Source of the DNA: Proteus columbae
Lineage (GTDB): Bacteria; Pseudomonadota; Gammaproteobacteria; Enterobacterales; Enterobacteriaceae
DNA length: 64,000 bases
Assembly (NCBI RefSeq): GCF_009914335.1
Contig: NZ_CP043925.1
Location: 3,286,001 to 3,350,000 of the forward strand
Reading direction: 5' to 3'
This document shows positions 42,572 through 51,487 of the stretch, piece after piece. Position 1 is the first letter of the stretch. Each line of letters begins with the position of its first letter. The notes below the pieces were generated by a model. That model was not told the origin of the DNA. It was given only the letters and a program-made list of their open reading frames with translations, and searched no databases. The position numbers and the translations under genes are program-made.

Positions 42572-44023
42572 ATGCGTAAGACAAAAATTGTTGCGACTCT
42601 TGGCCCAGCTAGCTGCTCAGAACAGATGATTGAAAAGCTGATTATCGCAGGTGCTAACGTATTTCGTTTAAACTTTTCACACGGCACTCGCGAACAGCAT
42701 CAGGCCACAGCCGCAACTATCCGTCAGGTCGCAGAAAAACATCGTGTATTTATCGGGATCTTAGCTGACCTGCAAGGCCCGAAAATTCGTATCGCTAACT
42801 TTAAAAATGATTCAATTCAATTAAAACAAGGTGATAGCTTTATTCTGAATGCAGATTTAGACAGCACATTAGGCGACGAGCAACAAGTTGGTTTGGACTA
42901 CCCACAACTTGTTCAAGAAGTCACACCAGGGAATATTCTGCTACTTGATGATGGCAATATTCAATTACAAGTCAGCGCCGTCAATAATAATAAAATAGAG
43001 ACTGTCGTTACTGTTGGAGGCAAATTATCTAACCGTAAAGGCATTAACTTACTTGGTGGTGGTTTATCTGCTCCTGCATTAACAGACAAAGATAAACAGG
43101 ACATACACACAGCAGCCGCTATTCAAGCAGATTACATCGCCGTTTCATTCCCACGTAATGGTGCTGATATTGAATATGCACGAGGCTTAGTGATTGCAGC
43201 AGGAAGTCACGCCAAAATCGTTGCTAAAGTTGAACGAGCTGAAGTGGTTTCTTGTGAAGAAAACATGGATGACATCATTAAAGCATCTGATGTCATTATG
43301 GTGGCACGCGGTGATTTAGCAGTAGAAATTGGTGATGCCAGCTTACCAGGCGCACAAAAGCAACTGATTGCACGTTGTCGCGCATTAGGTTGCCCTGTTA
43401 TTACCGCAACTCAAATGATGGAATCGATGATTGAAAGCCCAATGCCAACGCGTGCTGAAGTGATGGATATTGCAAATGCCGTAGGTGATGGAACGGATGC
43501 TGTGATGCTTTCAGCGGAAACGGCAGCAGGGAAATACCCTGTAGAAGCCGTTAGTGCAATGGCGCGAGTCGCTGAGGGAGCTGAGCGTTCTTTTGCAGCA
43601 AACGCAGAAAACCCATGGCAATCACCGTCTTACTATTCACAAACAGGTCGTTGGATTGCATTAGCAGCGGCAACCACAGCATTCCATGACGACAAGCATT
43701 TAAGTGTTGCGGCATTAACAGAAAATGGCAAATCAGTGACCTTATTGTCACGCTTTATGCCAAACAACAACGTATATGCATTAACCGATAATCCCGCACT
43801 TGCAGGTCAATTAACTGTATTACGTGGTGTAACACCTGTGGCTTATCAACGTCAAAATAATAATGACTGCGATGAAAGCATCATGCAAAAACTGCAAACA
43901 GAGGGATTATTAACAGACATGAATTCACTCTTGATCACCCGTTTATCAACTTTTGAGAAAACCGGTGAAAGCGATTGTTGTCATCTTGTTCCTGTAAAAC
44001 AAGTTGAAGCAGCGACGGCTTGA
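42572..44023 (+). CDS. Pyruvate kinase, PykA (type II)-like
   Basis: 483 residues. It starts MRKTKIVATLGPASCSEQMI. Active-site landmarks are RLNFSHG (near residue 31), LADLQGPKIR (near 65), KVERAEVV (Lys, near 218), VMVARGDLAVEIGD (near 242), TATQMMESMI (near 278) and PTRAEVMDIANA. The sequence LGGGLSAPALTDKD and the MMES stretch match PykA and not PykF. It converts PEP and ADP to pyruvate and ATP. Its place behind pgtP is unusual and suggests a copy dedicated to imported phosphoglycerates and PEP. The C-terminal domain (after 345) diverges from housekeeping PykA. Confidence 0.9.
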   Translation: MRKTKIVATLGPASCSEQMIEKLIIAGANVFRLNFSHGTREQHQATAATIRQVAEKHRVFIGILADLQGPKIRIANFKNDSIQLKQGDSFILNADLDSTLGDEQQVGLDYPQLVQEVTPGNILLLDDGNIQLQVSAVNNNKIETVVTVGGKLSNRKGINLLGGGLSAPALTDKDKQDIHTAAAIQADYIAVSFPRNGADIEYARGLVIAAGSHAKIVAKVERAEVVSCEENMDDIIKASDVIMVARGDLAVEIGDASLPGAQKQLIARCRALGCPVITATQMMESMIESPMPTRAEVMDIANAVGDGTDAVMLSAETAAGKYPVEAVSAMARVAEGAERSFAANAENPWQSPSYYSQTGRWIALAAATTAFHDDKHLSVAALTENGKSVTLLSRFMPNNNVYALTDNPALAGQLTVLRGVTPVAYQRQNNNDCDESIMQKLQTEGLLTDMNSLLITRLSTFEKTGESDCCHLVPVKQVEAATA

Positions 44024-44099
44024 GTGTCTTCCATCAAGGGGCTTATGAGAGAGGCAACCTGAAGTAAATAACAAGAAAAAGAGCACACCAAAATCATTT

Positions 44100-44126
44100 T
44101 AGCCACAGGGAGTGTGGCTATTTTTC
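44100..44126 (+). terminator. Terminator of the pyruvate kinase gene
   Basis: TAGCCACA-GGGAG-TGTGGCTA stem followed by T5, then CTTTCT. Confidence 0.9.
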
Positions 44127-44129
44127 TTT

Positions 44130-44534
44130 CTACTTATCGCAAGGATAAGCATCTTGTAATGCAAGAATATAAACCAATTCTATGGGTGCATTTTTTTGTT
44201 TCTGCTTAACAATGGGATTTTTATCTAAATAAGCATCAATATGCTTAACCATAAAATCTCCATTTTGTTCTATTTTAGGCGGTGGACAATAAAGAGGACG
44301 AAAATCATCGTTATTTTGATTCTCAATTTTCACAGCAACAGCATAAAAATTCAATCCATTCGCAATACCGTTTAAATAAGCTTGTGTCACGGACTCTAAT
44401 TGTTTATTGGCAGGATTATCTTGGGTAAGCAATTGTTTAACTTGAAGATAAGCACTCAGCGTTATCGCTTGTGAATACACAGGGAATAACAATAACATTC
44501 CTATTACCCCCTTTAATAACATTCCTTTTTTCAT
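44130..44534 (-). CDS. Secreted Rap1a/Tai-like protein
   Basis: 134 residues with a signal peptide ending YSQA (about residue 23). The mature part has the Rap1a/Tai layout: YLNGIANGLNFYA near residue 49, LYCPPP near 81, DAYLDKNP near 99 and a final ILALQDAYPC. Two cysteines (LYC and YPC) would form the family disulfide. Rap1a proteins neutralise a peptidoglycan-cleaving type VI effector in the periplasm, but many family members have no known partner. No effector gene lies beside it here, so it may be an orphan immunity protein or have another role. Confidence 0.65.
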   Translation of the reverse strand: MKKGMLLKGVIGMLLLFPVYSQAITLSAYLQVKQLLTQDNPANKQLESVTQAYLNGIANGLNFYAVAVKIENQNNDDFRPLYCPPPKIEQNGDFMVKHIDAYLDKNPIVKQKQKNAPIELVYILALQDAYPCDK

Positions 44535-44696
44535 TCTGATGTTCTCTTTATTTCAATAGATATGGATTTAATTCTAGTCGTTTTATTGCGTTAAGAATAT
44601 GTGCAGTGAATATATACACTGAAGATCTTTTAGAGGATCACATTGTGCAAATCAAACTTATCAAATTGTGATCATAAACTCATTTAGGATGGTTTC

Positions 44697-44736
44697 TAAA
44701 CTAATTAGTTTATTTATACTTTACAAAGTAAATAAA
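44697..44736. promoter_or_regulatory. Palindromic operator candidates upstream of the ROK gene
   Basis: A perfect 16-base palindrome TAAACTAATTAGTTTA (44697-44712) is followed at once by TTATTT ... ACTTT-AC-AAAGT ... AAATAA (44710-44735). The TTATTT/AAATAA outer halves recall NagC/Mlc sites of ROK repressors. They lie 85-125 bases before the ROK start and may mediate autoregulation. Confidence 0.5.
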
Positions 44737-44819
44737 ACGGTGCATAACTATCAAACACAGACGATTTTATATAAAAAAAACATCTTTTAGTTTTGTTTCT
44801 AAACAAATGGAGTAGTAAC

Positions 44820-46007
44820 GTGACACCGAACGTACCCAATACATTACGGCAAATGAATGCCTCGCTTGTATTAAATGTCATTCGTCATCAAGGTCCTTTG
44901 TCACGGGCTCAGATAGCCAAAGTTAGCGGGATTACAAAAGCGACGGTGTCTGAAATTATTAACGATCTCCTTGAAGAAAAAATCGTTTATGAAAGCGGAG
45001 TCAGTTCGCCAGCAGGACAAGGCAGAAAAGGTATTTTAGTTAACTTCGATCCTCAACACAGTTTAGGCGTCAGCATTGACTTAGGTGGAACCAAGATAGC
45101 TTATGCGGTTTTTAACTTAGATGCCGAATTGTTGTATGAATATCAAGAACCTACCTTTGATACTGACGACCGTGATGACTTTATTACGCAATTTGCACAA
45201 AGTATTGAAAATGTGATCGAAAAAAGCGGCGTAGACCGTCAAAAGATCAATGTTATCGGTGTCGCCACACCAGGGATCATCGATATCAAAAATGGTGTTG
45301 TGCTAGAAGGCTCCCCTAACTTACCTCAATGGGATAACTTACCTTTAGCACAACAGCTTACAGAAAAACTCAATGTACCCGTTGTACTCGAAAATGATAT
45401 TCGTGCCGCACTTGTGGGTGAAATGTGGAAAGGCCGCTGCCGTCATACGCACAGTTGTGCACTGATTGGTATTGGCACAGGATTAGGCTCCGCCTTGCTG
45501 ATGGATGGAAAAGTTATCCGCGGCGCAAACAATGCAGCTGGTGAAATCGGCTATATGATGTTTGCTCGTGATCATCTTTTTCGTAATTGGCGCAATAAAG
45601 GGTGCTTTGAGAGTTTCTGCTCCGGCTCAGGTTTAAGTGAGCGAATGGCGAGCTTGAAAGGGGAAAATCTTAGTGCGATTGAGATTATTCAAGCCTCACA
45701 ACAAGGTGATCCGCTTGCTCAATCCTTAGTTGAGGAAATGGCAGATTATCTTGCTATCGGCATTATGAATTTAGTCGCCATTGCAAATCTGGAAAAAGTG
45801 GTATTAACAGGCGGGATCACCCGTTCTGCTGACACCTTTTTACCGCGTGTTCAGGCAAATCTAGATAGACATTTATTTGCTAACACCAAAGTGAATATCG
45901 AGCTTTCTGAATTATGGGAAAAAGGCCCGCTTTATGGCATTGCTATTCTCGCCTTAGCTACGGTTTATCCATCAATTCAATTTATGCCCGAGATCCAATT
46001 GAGATAA
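44820..46007 (+). CDS. ROK-family transcriptional regulator (NagC/XylR type)
   Basis: 395 residues from GTG 44820, with GGAG seven bases upstream; a TTG at 44793 is less likely. The N-terminal HTH has PLSRAQIAKVSGITKATVSE (near residue 30). The ROK domain begins SIDLGGTKIAYAVF (near 83), with the sugar site ENDIRAALVGE (near 195) and GIGTGLGSALLM. The usual zinc-binding cysteine cluster is reduced: only GCFESFC remains, so the structural zinc is probably lost. It is likely a repressor of the two genes that follow (TIM barrel, MFS), responding to a sugar or sugar-like ligand that is not identifiable. Confidence 0.87.
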   Translation: MTPNVPNTLRQMNASLVLNVIRHQGPLSRAQIAKVSGITKATVSEIINDLLEEKIVYESGVSSPAGQGRKGILVNFDPQHSLGVSIDLGGTKIAYAVFNLDAELLYEYQEPTFDTDDRDDFITQFAQSIENVIEKSGVDRQKINVIGVATPGIIDIKNGVVLEGSPNLPQWDNLPLAQQLTEKLNVPVVLENDIRAALVGEMWKGRCRHTHSCALIGIGTGLGSALLMDGKVIRGANNAAGEIGYMMFARDHLFRNWRNKGCFESFCSGSGLSERMASLKGENLSAIEIIQASQQGDPLAQSLVEEMADYLAIGIMNLVAIANLEKVVLTGGITRSADTFLPRVQANLDRHLFANTKVNIELSELWEKGPLYGIAILALATVYPSIQFMPEIQLR

Positions 46008-46046
46008 CCCTAATAAAAAAGTCTTTAAACGAGATGGGAGCGACTC

Positions 46047-47348
46047 ATGGCAGGAATACATCTTCACCCACATGATATTTTAGACGAAGGCATGCCCGCT
46101 ATTCTTCAACGCCTTGACGGTATGAAGCATGTTGAGCATTTATTTGTCGAAATTAATACGATTTTTGAACGTAACCCTTACCCTGTTGGCGATCTGCCTC
46201 ATAACCCTATTCATAATGTGGTTATGGGAACTGGTACACTACACATCAATACTCATACTGATTTTCCTCGTCTGAGCCAACGTGTTGATCCCACAATTTT
46301 AGCGGGTGCAGATCCGCTAATGACGATAAAAAAAGCCACTGATGGTGGAAAATATAAAGTCATCCCATGGGCTAATATTCTTAATGGCGACTTCATAGGG
46401 GATGTAGAACATAATCAAGTAGTGGACTTTAAAGGCCGTCCACAAGCGCATTGGCTCTGCCCTAACGCTCCCGATGTTGCACAACTTTGGCAAAAGACAT
46501 TCACAGCATCAAAACAAAACTACGGTTATGACACCTTTTTAATTGATCGAATTCGATTCCCTGATTGGGCAGGCAAAGAAGTGAATCCAGCAGGGTTATT
46601 TACCTGTTTTTGCCCTCACTGCGAAAAGAAAATGGTGCAACAAGGTTTACCCGTTAATGAAATCAAACATCGCCTTGCTGCTTTAGCTGATTCATTAAAA
46701 CAAGGGGATTTCGAAACACCTGTTACCGCATTAAAAGAAGAACCTCTGTTAAAAGCATGGCAACTATTTCGCCAACAAAGTGTGACTCAATTGGTTGAGA
46801 AATTACTGTCTGATGCAAAACAAACAGCAGGTGGAATTACGTTATGGCTCGATTTGTGGCCACCTGCTTACAGTTGGATCTTAGGTCAGAACTATCATGA
46901 ATTAACGCGTTATTCTTCAACACTCAAACATTTCCCTTATCATAAATTAGGGGGTGGTGCAGATGTTCAAGGGTTAATTAATCATTTTGCTCATGATAGT
47001 GAAAGCCAAGAGCGTGCATTTACTGCGTTTAAACGTTTATTTGAACTACCTTATGATATTTCATATGAAACCTTTAAACAGCAAGGCTTCCCTATTCACT
47101 TTGTTGCAGAACAAAATAATAAAGTTCGCCAGCTTTCACAGCCAAATACCTTTATTTATAGCGGTATTCAAATGTGGAATTTACCAGCCTCTCAATTAAT
47201 TGAAGCGGTTATTGCTGCCGAAGAAAGTGCATGTGATTCTCTGCTCTATTATTGCTACGGATGGGCGACGCAAGAGTTATTTGATGCGATTGGTGAACAC
47301 AATACACCTAATAATAACTCTTATAATAACAACACAGTTAAAAAATAA
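46047..47348 (+). CDS. TIM-barrel enzyme of unknown function (glycosidase-like)
   Basis: 433 residues, not a recognised characterised family. Features: EHLFVEINTIFERNPYP (near 30), YDTFLIDRIRFPDW (near 165, an acidic strand end), a CFCPHC cysteine knuckle (near 187), TLWLDLWPPAYSW (near 268), FPYHKLGGGADVQG (near 298) and SCDSLLYYCYGW-like AACDSLLYYCYGW near the end. The order of strands and conserved D, R, H and W residues suggests a (beta/alpha)8 enzyme such as a glycoside hydrolase-like protein. No signal peptide is seen, so it acts in the cytosol on something imported by the MFS carrier downstream. The asparagine-rich C-terminus looks disordered. Confidence 0.6.
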   Translation: MAGIHLHPHDILDEGMPAILQRLDGMKHVEHLFVEINTIFERNPYPVGDLPHNPIHNVVMGTGTLHINTHTDFPRLSQRVDPTILAGADPLMTIKKATDGGKYKVIPWANILNGDFIGDVEHNQVVDFKGRPQAHWLCPNAPDVAQLWQKTFTASKQNYGYDTFLIDRIRFPDWAGKEVNPAGLFTCFCPHCEKKMVQQGLPVNEIKHRLAALADSLKQGDFETPVTALKEEPLLKAWQLFRQQSVTQLVEKLLSDAKQTAGGITLWLDLWPPAYSWILGQNYHELTRYSSTLKHFPYHKLGGGADVQGLINHFAHDSESQERAFTAFKRLFELPYDISYETFKQQGFPIHFVAEQNNKVRQLSQPNTFIYSGIQMWNLPASQLIEAVIAAEESACDSLLYYCYGWATQELFDAIGEHNTPNNNSYNNNTVKK

Positions 47349-47375
47349 TACACCGTGGAAAATCAGGATCAAATT

Positions 47376-48536
47376 ATGGCTAAACAACAAAAATGGAAAG
47401 TTTTTTTCCTTCTGTTTGTCACGATGTTTTTACTCGGTGGCATTCAAAATACAAAAGGGCTTATTCTCGAACAGGTTCAACATGATATTTCATTAAATAT
47501 GAGCCAAGTAGGCTCATTAATTACCTTTTTCCAAATCGGCTTTTTAGTCGCCAGTTTATTAACGGGCTATTTTACCGATAAGAAAGGGTTAAAAGTCATG
47601 ATGTTTATTGGCTCATTAATGATGGCTGTCGGTTTAACAGGAACCAGCCTTGCTTTCAATGTGATGCTATTTTTTGGCTTTTATCTGGTGATTGGTTTAG
47701 GGATTGGCTCGATGCTTGTCTCTATCGTGACTGTTATTCCCACTTTCTATAAAGAGAAAGCAGGGATGATGTTTAACGTCTCTAACGCCATGTTTGGTGT
47801 AGGGATGATTGTCACCCCACTTATTTTACAATATCTCTTCTCACACTCTATTTCATGGCGTACCTTTTATGTGGGTGTTGCCGTTATTGTTGCTGTGATT
47901 ATTTTAGTATTAAGCACCTTAAAAATAGAAAGTAGCGCACAAGTCGATATGAAATTCAGTGACTTTTTAGAGTTACTGACACAAAAGTCACTGTTACTGG
48001 TTATTTTATTTATCACTTTATATGTTGCCGCCGAAGCCGCGTTCTTAAACTTCTTCCCTATTTTCTATACCTCTATGGATATTGGGAATATGAGCAATGC
48101 GCAAAAAGCAGAAACAGCGGCTTATGTTATTTCTAGTTTTGCTTTCTTATTTACTATCGGTCGCTTTATTGGTGGCTTTATTAACCTTGCATTAGGTGAT
48201 CGCAAAACGCTTATTCTGTTCTCACTGTTCTCTCTGATAGCCATTATTGTTAGCCGTATTTTTGTGCAAGATGTTGTTTATCTATTTATGGTGTTTGGTT
48301 TTGCATTATCTGTTCTATTTCCAACAGCCGCAGCGGTTGCTACAAAATTAACCAGCAAAAGTGGCTCGGTGATGGGACTTATTTATGTTGCTTCAGGATT
48401 GGGCGGAGCCTTAGCGGGTTCATTAATTGGTCAGGTTTCAGAAAGCTATAATGTTTCTGTTGGCTTTAACCTAATTATCGTATTCGTCGCCCTCTTCTTT
48501 ATTATTTCTCTGTTTATTAGAGAACAAAAACAATAA
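47376..48536 (+). CDS. MFS transporter
   Basis: 386 residues from ATG 47376, with AGGA eight bases upstream; the in-frame GTG at 47355 lacks a ribosome site. Twelve hydrophobic helices are present, with the MFS loop GYFTDKKGLKVMM (near residue 62) after helix 2 and a matching GGFINLALGDRK in the second half. It carries VFFLLFVTMFLLGGIQNTKG in helix 1. It is closest in general form to sugar or oligosaccharide/acid carriers (FucP/NNP-like), but the substrate is not readable. It is third gene of the ROK locus and ends at a strong terminator. Confidence 0.85.
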   Translation: MAKQQKWKVFFLLFVTMFLLGGIQNTKGLILEQVQHDISLNMSQVGSLITFFQIGFLVASLLTGYFTDKKGLKVMMFIGSLMMAVGLTGTSLAFNVMLFFGFYLVIGLGIGSMLVSIVTVIPTFYKEKAGMMFNVSNAMFGVGMIVTPLILQYLFSHSISWRTFYVGVAVIVAVIILVLSTLKIESSAQVDMKFSDFLELLTQKSLLLVILFITLYVAAEAAFLNFFPIFYTSMDIGNMSNAQKAETAAYVISSFAFLFTIGRFIGGFINLALGDRKTLILFSLFSLIAIIVSRIFVQDVVYLFMVFGFALSVLFPTAAAVATKLTSKSGSVMGLIYVASGLGGALAGSLIGQVSESYNVSVGFNLIIVFVALFFIISLFIREQKQ

Positions 48537-48564
48537 CAACGACGTATTATGCCTCTAAAATTTA

Positions 48565-48588
48565 CCCCTCTGCATGAGGGGTTTTTTA
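48565..48588 (+). terminator. Rho-independent terminator of the ROK-TIM-MFS locus
   Basis: CCCCTC-TGCAT-GAGGGG stem followed by T6. Confidence 0.92.
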
Positions 48589-48694
48589 TTTCTCTTGCAA
48601 TATCCTAAGACGCATTTCTCCTTTCCATCTGTTGATTTTTTCACCAAAGCCCCAATAATAATGTTTATATTCACTGTTAAAGTAGGAGAATATG

Positions 48695-48961
48695 ATGGCA
48701 AGTGGATGGGCTAATGATAGTGCTGTTCAAGAGCAAATCGATGCCACCATTGATGATGCAATTGCAAGAGCTCGCAATCAAATGACACAAGGCGAAAGCG
48801 CTGCGTTTTGTGATGAGTGCGGTGATCCAATCTCTGTGGCTCGGCAAAAAGCCGTTCCTGGCGTACGTTATTGTTTAAATTGCCAAGAGGTAATTGATAA
48901 AAAGAATAATACCTTTAGTGGATATAATCGCCGTGGTAGTAAAGATAGCCAACTCAGATAA
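48695..48961 (+). CDS. ybiI: DksA/TraR-type zinc-finger protein YbiI
   Basis: 88 residues from ATG 48695; an ATG three bases upstream is only three bases from AGGAG, while this one is six. MASGWANDSAVQEQI at the start and GYNRRGSKDSQLR at the end match YbiI of E. coli, also 88 residues. The four-cysteine finger is CDECG ... YCLNC. It resembles the C-terminal part of DksA/TraR, which acts in the RNA polymerase secondary channel. The YbiI role is not established. It is a single gene. Confidence 0.93.
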   Translation: MASGWANDSAVQEQIDATIDDAIARARNQMTQGESAAFCDECGDPISVARQKAVPGVRYCLNCQEVIDKKNNTFSGYNRRGSKDSQLR

Positions 48962-48986
48962 TCTGCAACTATTATCATATAAAACA

Positions 48987-49031
48987 AAAACTGTACCTTA
49001 ATATGAGTTTCCTCTATTAAAGTACAGTTTG
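48987..49031. terminator. Bidirectional terminator between ybiI and the decarboxylase gene
   Basis: A 16-bp stem (48988-49002 with 49015-49030, one G-T pair), followed by GTTTTATTT on the plus strand and TTTTTGTTTT on the minus strand. Confidence 0.75.
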
Positions 49032-49057
49032 TTTTATTTAATCAGACAAGGGTTTAA

Positions 49058-50806
49058 TTAGATTTTTGCAGCCTTTTTCGAGCTCATATTTTGACTCATT
49101 TCAGTTAAAATCTTCATGAAATTATCAATATGTGCGCGTTCAGTATTTGGGTTCATAAATACCGCTTTTTCACCTGGAAGATAAATATAACGGTTATTTT
49201 TTGCATATTTAGAACAAGCAATAGAATCAACCCAGTTAGTAAATAAGCCTTCTCTACCACGCTGTAAGAAAAGTTTTCTATGCCACTGAGTATTGTGAAC
49301 CATAAAATCATACGCTTCTTTGTCTGTAGCGCACGTTAACTCTATATCAAAAGCAACATTAGGATCTTTCACTAAGTTTGGATCATACAATTTAAAGCCA
49401 ACACTTGGCCCTTGGTTTTGTGGCACGATCACTTTTGCATTGCCCATCTCTAATAACTGATGGCGCATATAGTTCGCGTTTTGCAAACAGTGGGCAATAA
49501 TAGTTTGGTAACCTTCAATGCCCATATAGTGCATCGCAGAATAAGCACCAAAAATACCCACACCACTACGTGTACATTCAATAGTTGATTGTAAGTGGGT
49601 TTGACCTTCTAATTCGTGCTCAAAATAGGTGAAGTTTTCAGGATCGTTTTCCAGTGCAACGAAGTCATTACCATTTTTCACTAGTACTAAGCTTGAGGTG
49701 TAAGGTACATATCCCCATTTGTGGAAGTCTATAGTGATAGAGTCGGCATATTTCAGATGTTTGAATTTCTCAACGTTCTGGCGTAAGCCTTCTAAAGTAA
49801 CATCATTAATTGCTAGAGGGTTACCGCTAAAGTCATATTCTAAGAAGAAAATAATCGGCCAACCAACGGCAGCATCAACGTGGACATGTGGCTTAACAGG
49901 GATCTCAAATTCTTCACATAAGCGGTCACGTAATTCACAAACACCTTTCACATCATCGACACCAAAGGTATCTGTTGTGCCTGTGGTTAACATGATAGTT
50001 GGCACTTTACACTTAACAGTAAAGCAGGCTCTTAATTCACGCTCTAAGTGTTCTAGATTAATAGTATTATCTTCAGATACTTTAATGCGGATCGTTTTGT
50101 TATCGACATCAACACCTAATAGTGCAAGGTTGGTCATGTTTGAATAGTGACCACCTTGAGAGTTAATAATGCGATAGTCTTGATCTGCTGCCATACCTAA
50201 ATGCTTAGAATTTGGCATAGATTTACGTAAACCAAAAAGATAACCATATAAGTTACACATGGTGCCACCTTGAGTGAATACACCAGAGGCAACTTCAGGA
50301 TCGTATCCCACTAATTTTGCGACTTTTTTGATCGTCACTTTTTCTAACGCATCAGCAACACCTGAATATTCGCAATACACCATATTAGGATTGCCCATTA
50401 ATCCTAAGATTGATCCATAAACACCTGGATCACTTGGCATCGCAATAACGTTTTCAACGGCGAGTGGGTTTTCCCAGTTTTTACACAGTGTCGAAACTAA
50501 CATCAGTAATTCATTAGGATCGTTTTCTGGGTAATTAATGTTTTGTTGGATTTGTGTATCTGCCATTAAACGTTCAAATAATTGTGGCCCATTAGAATAA
50601 CGCTGTAATTGGTCATTATCATTAGTCGTTGTTTTTCTAAACTGTGTAATCGATTGGATGGTTTTATCCTGAAATATCGGCCAATACTTCGGATCTCGGC
50701 TGAAAAAGTGAGCAATAACGTCGTGGTATTTCTTCTCAAATTCCGCATTTAGAATGTTATCAGAAGATAGACCTAATAAATCTTGATTTTTCACTATATT
50801 CTCCAA
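49058..50806 (-). CDS. PLP-dependent group II amino-acid decarboxylase
   Basis: 582 residues. PLP-fold landmarks are GVFTQGGTMCNLYG (near residue 177), HVHVDAAVGWPIIF (near 309, the Asp that pairs with the pyridine nitrogen) and TIDFHKWGYVPYTSS (near 362, with the Schiff-base lysine). Size and motifs fit the tyrosine/glutamate/aromatic decarboxylase group. The substrate cannot be told: aromatic or branched-chain amino acids are both possible, and decarboxylation of leucine and valine has long been reported for Proteus vulgaris. No amine antiporter gene lies alongside, unlike acid-resistance pairs. A perfect CRP site lies about 200 bases upstream. Confidence 0.85.
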   Translation of the reverse strand: MENIVKNQDLLGLSSDNILNAEFEKKYHDVIAHFFSRDPKYWPIFQDKTIQSITQFRKTTTNDNDQLQRYSNGPQLFERLMADTQIQQNINYPENDPNELLMLVSTLCKNWENPLAVENVIAMPSDPGVYGSILGLMGNPNMVYCEYSGVADALEKVTIKKVAKLVGYDPEVASGVFTQGGTMCNLYGYLFGLRKSMPNSKHLGMAADQDYRIINSQGGHYSNMTNLALLGVDVDNKTIRIKVSEDNTINLEHLERELRACFTVKCKVPTIMLTTGTTDTFGVDDVKGVCELRDRLCEEFEIPVKPHVHVDAAVGWPIIFFLEYDFSGNPLAINDVTLEGLRQNVEKFKHLKYADSITIDFHKWGYVPYTSSLVLVKNGNDFVALENDPENFTYFEHELEGQTHLQSTIECTRSGVGIFGAYSAMHYMGIEGYQTIIAHCLQNANYMRHQLLEMGNAKVIVPQNQGPSVGFKLYDPNLVKDPNVAFDIELTCATDKEAYDFMVHNTQWHRKLFLQRGREGLFTNWVDSIACSKYAKNNRYIYLPGEKAVFMNPNTERAHIDNFMKILTEMSQNMSSKKAAKI

Positions 50807-51487
50807 ATAGAAACCGACAAAATTTTAAATTGATTGCATAGCAATACTATACATTTTCTAATTAAATTAGTTAGTGCTTCACGCGATCGCATTGGTTCTG
50901 CTGGCAACCACATAAAACAAAATATTTTATTTAATATCAATATAATAGAAATCTTCGGAAAGTTAAATTTACAGATATGATTATTTCATTTATATACTTA
51001 TGTGACTGACATCACAATGAAAATAAAGATAAAAACAAAAATAATCACCTGCAATACTATTAACTATTTGAAATATAATCAAAATATAACAATAGAATGC
51101 TAACCAACTGATATTACTGAACTCTTAATTTAATTAATTGAATTAATCTGTTATTTCTACAATTGGCACAGTGAAAATTACATTTAATTTAATTAAAAAG
51201 AACAAAATCAAACGAAATCACTATGATATTTTTCATAATTAGCAAATTAATTCTAATTTTAACTATTATTAGGTATAAAATATTGGATAAGGCTGATTTG
51301 GCAGATAACATTCAATGAAAAAATAAACAAAGAAATTATCGCAGTTGATTATTCTGGAAATAACACAAATATTGGTTAAAATGAAAATTAGTAACTTGGC
51401 TAAATAATCAGAATATTTACTCTACATATTTTGTTTTCTTTGCCGATACTTAAAGTAATAGAGTAGGTAATTAACGGAGAACACAAT
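50807..51487. other. Long AT-rich intergenic region upstream of the decarboxylase and secreted-protein genes
   Basis: 681 bases without a credible gene. It holds a CRP site (51001-51016) and, toward the decarboxylase, a TATTAT hexamer (minus strand, 50947-50942) that could be the -10 of a promoter about 70 bases from the CRP centre. The right part before 51488 shows only AT-rich sequence and a GGAG ribosome site. Confidence 0.5.
51001..51016. promoter_or_regulatory. Perfect CRP site
   Basis: TGTGA-CTGACA-TCACA, a complete match to the CRP core. Its distance fits class I activation of the leftward decarboxylase gene. Confidence 0.8.

Noticed and set aside
49719..50147. Plus-strand open frame of 142 codons
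   Set aside because: Antisense to the PLP-binding region of the decarboxylase; composition is that of a shadow frame.
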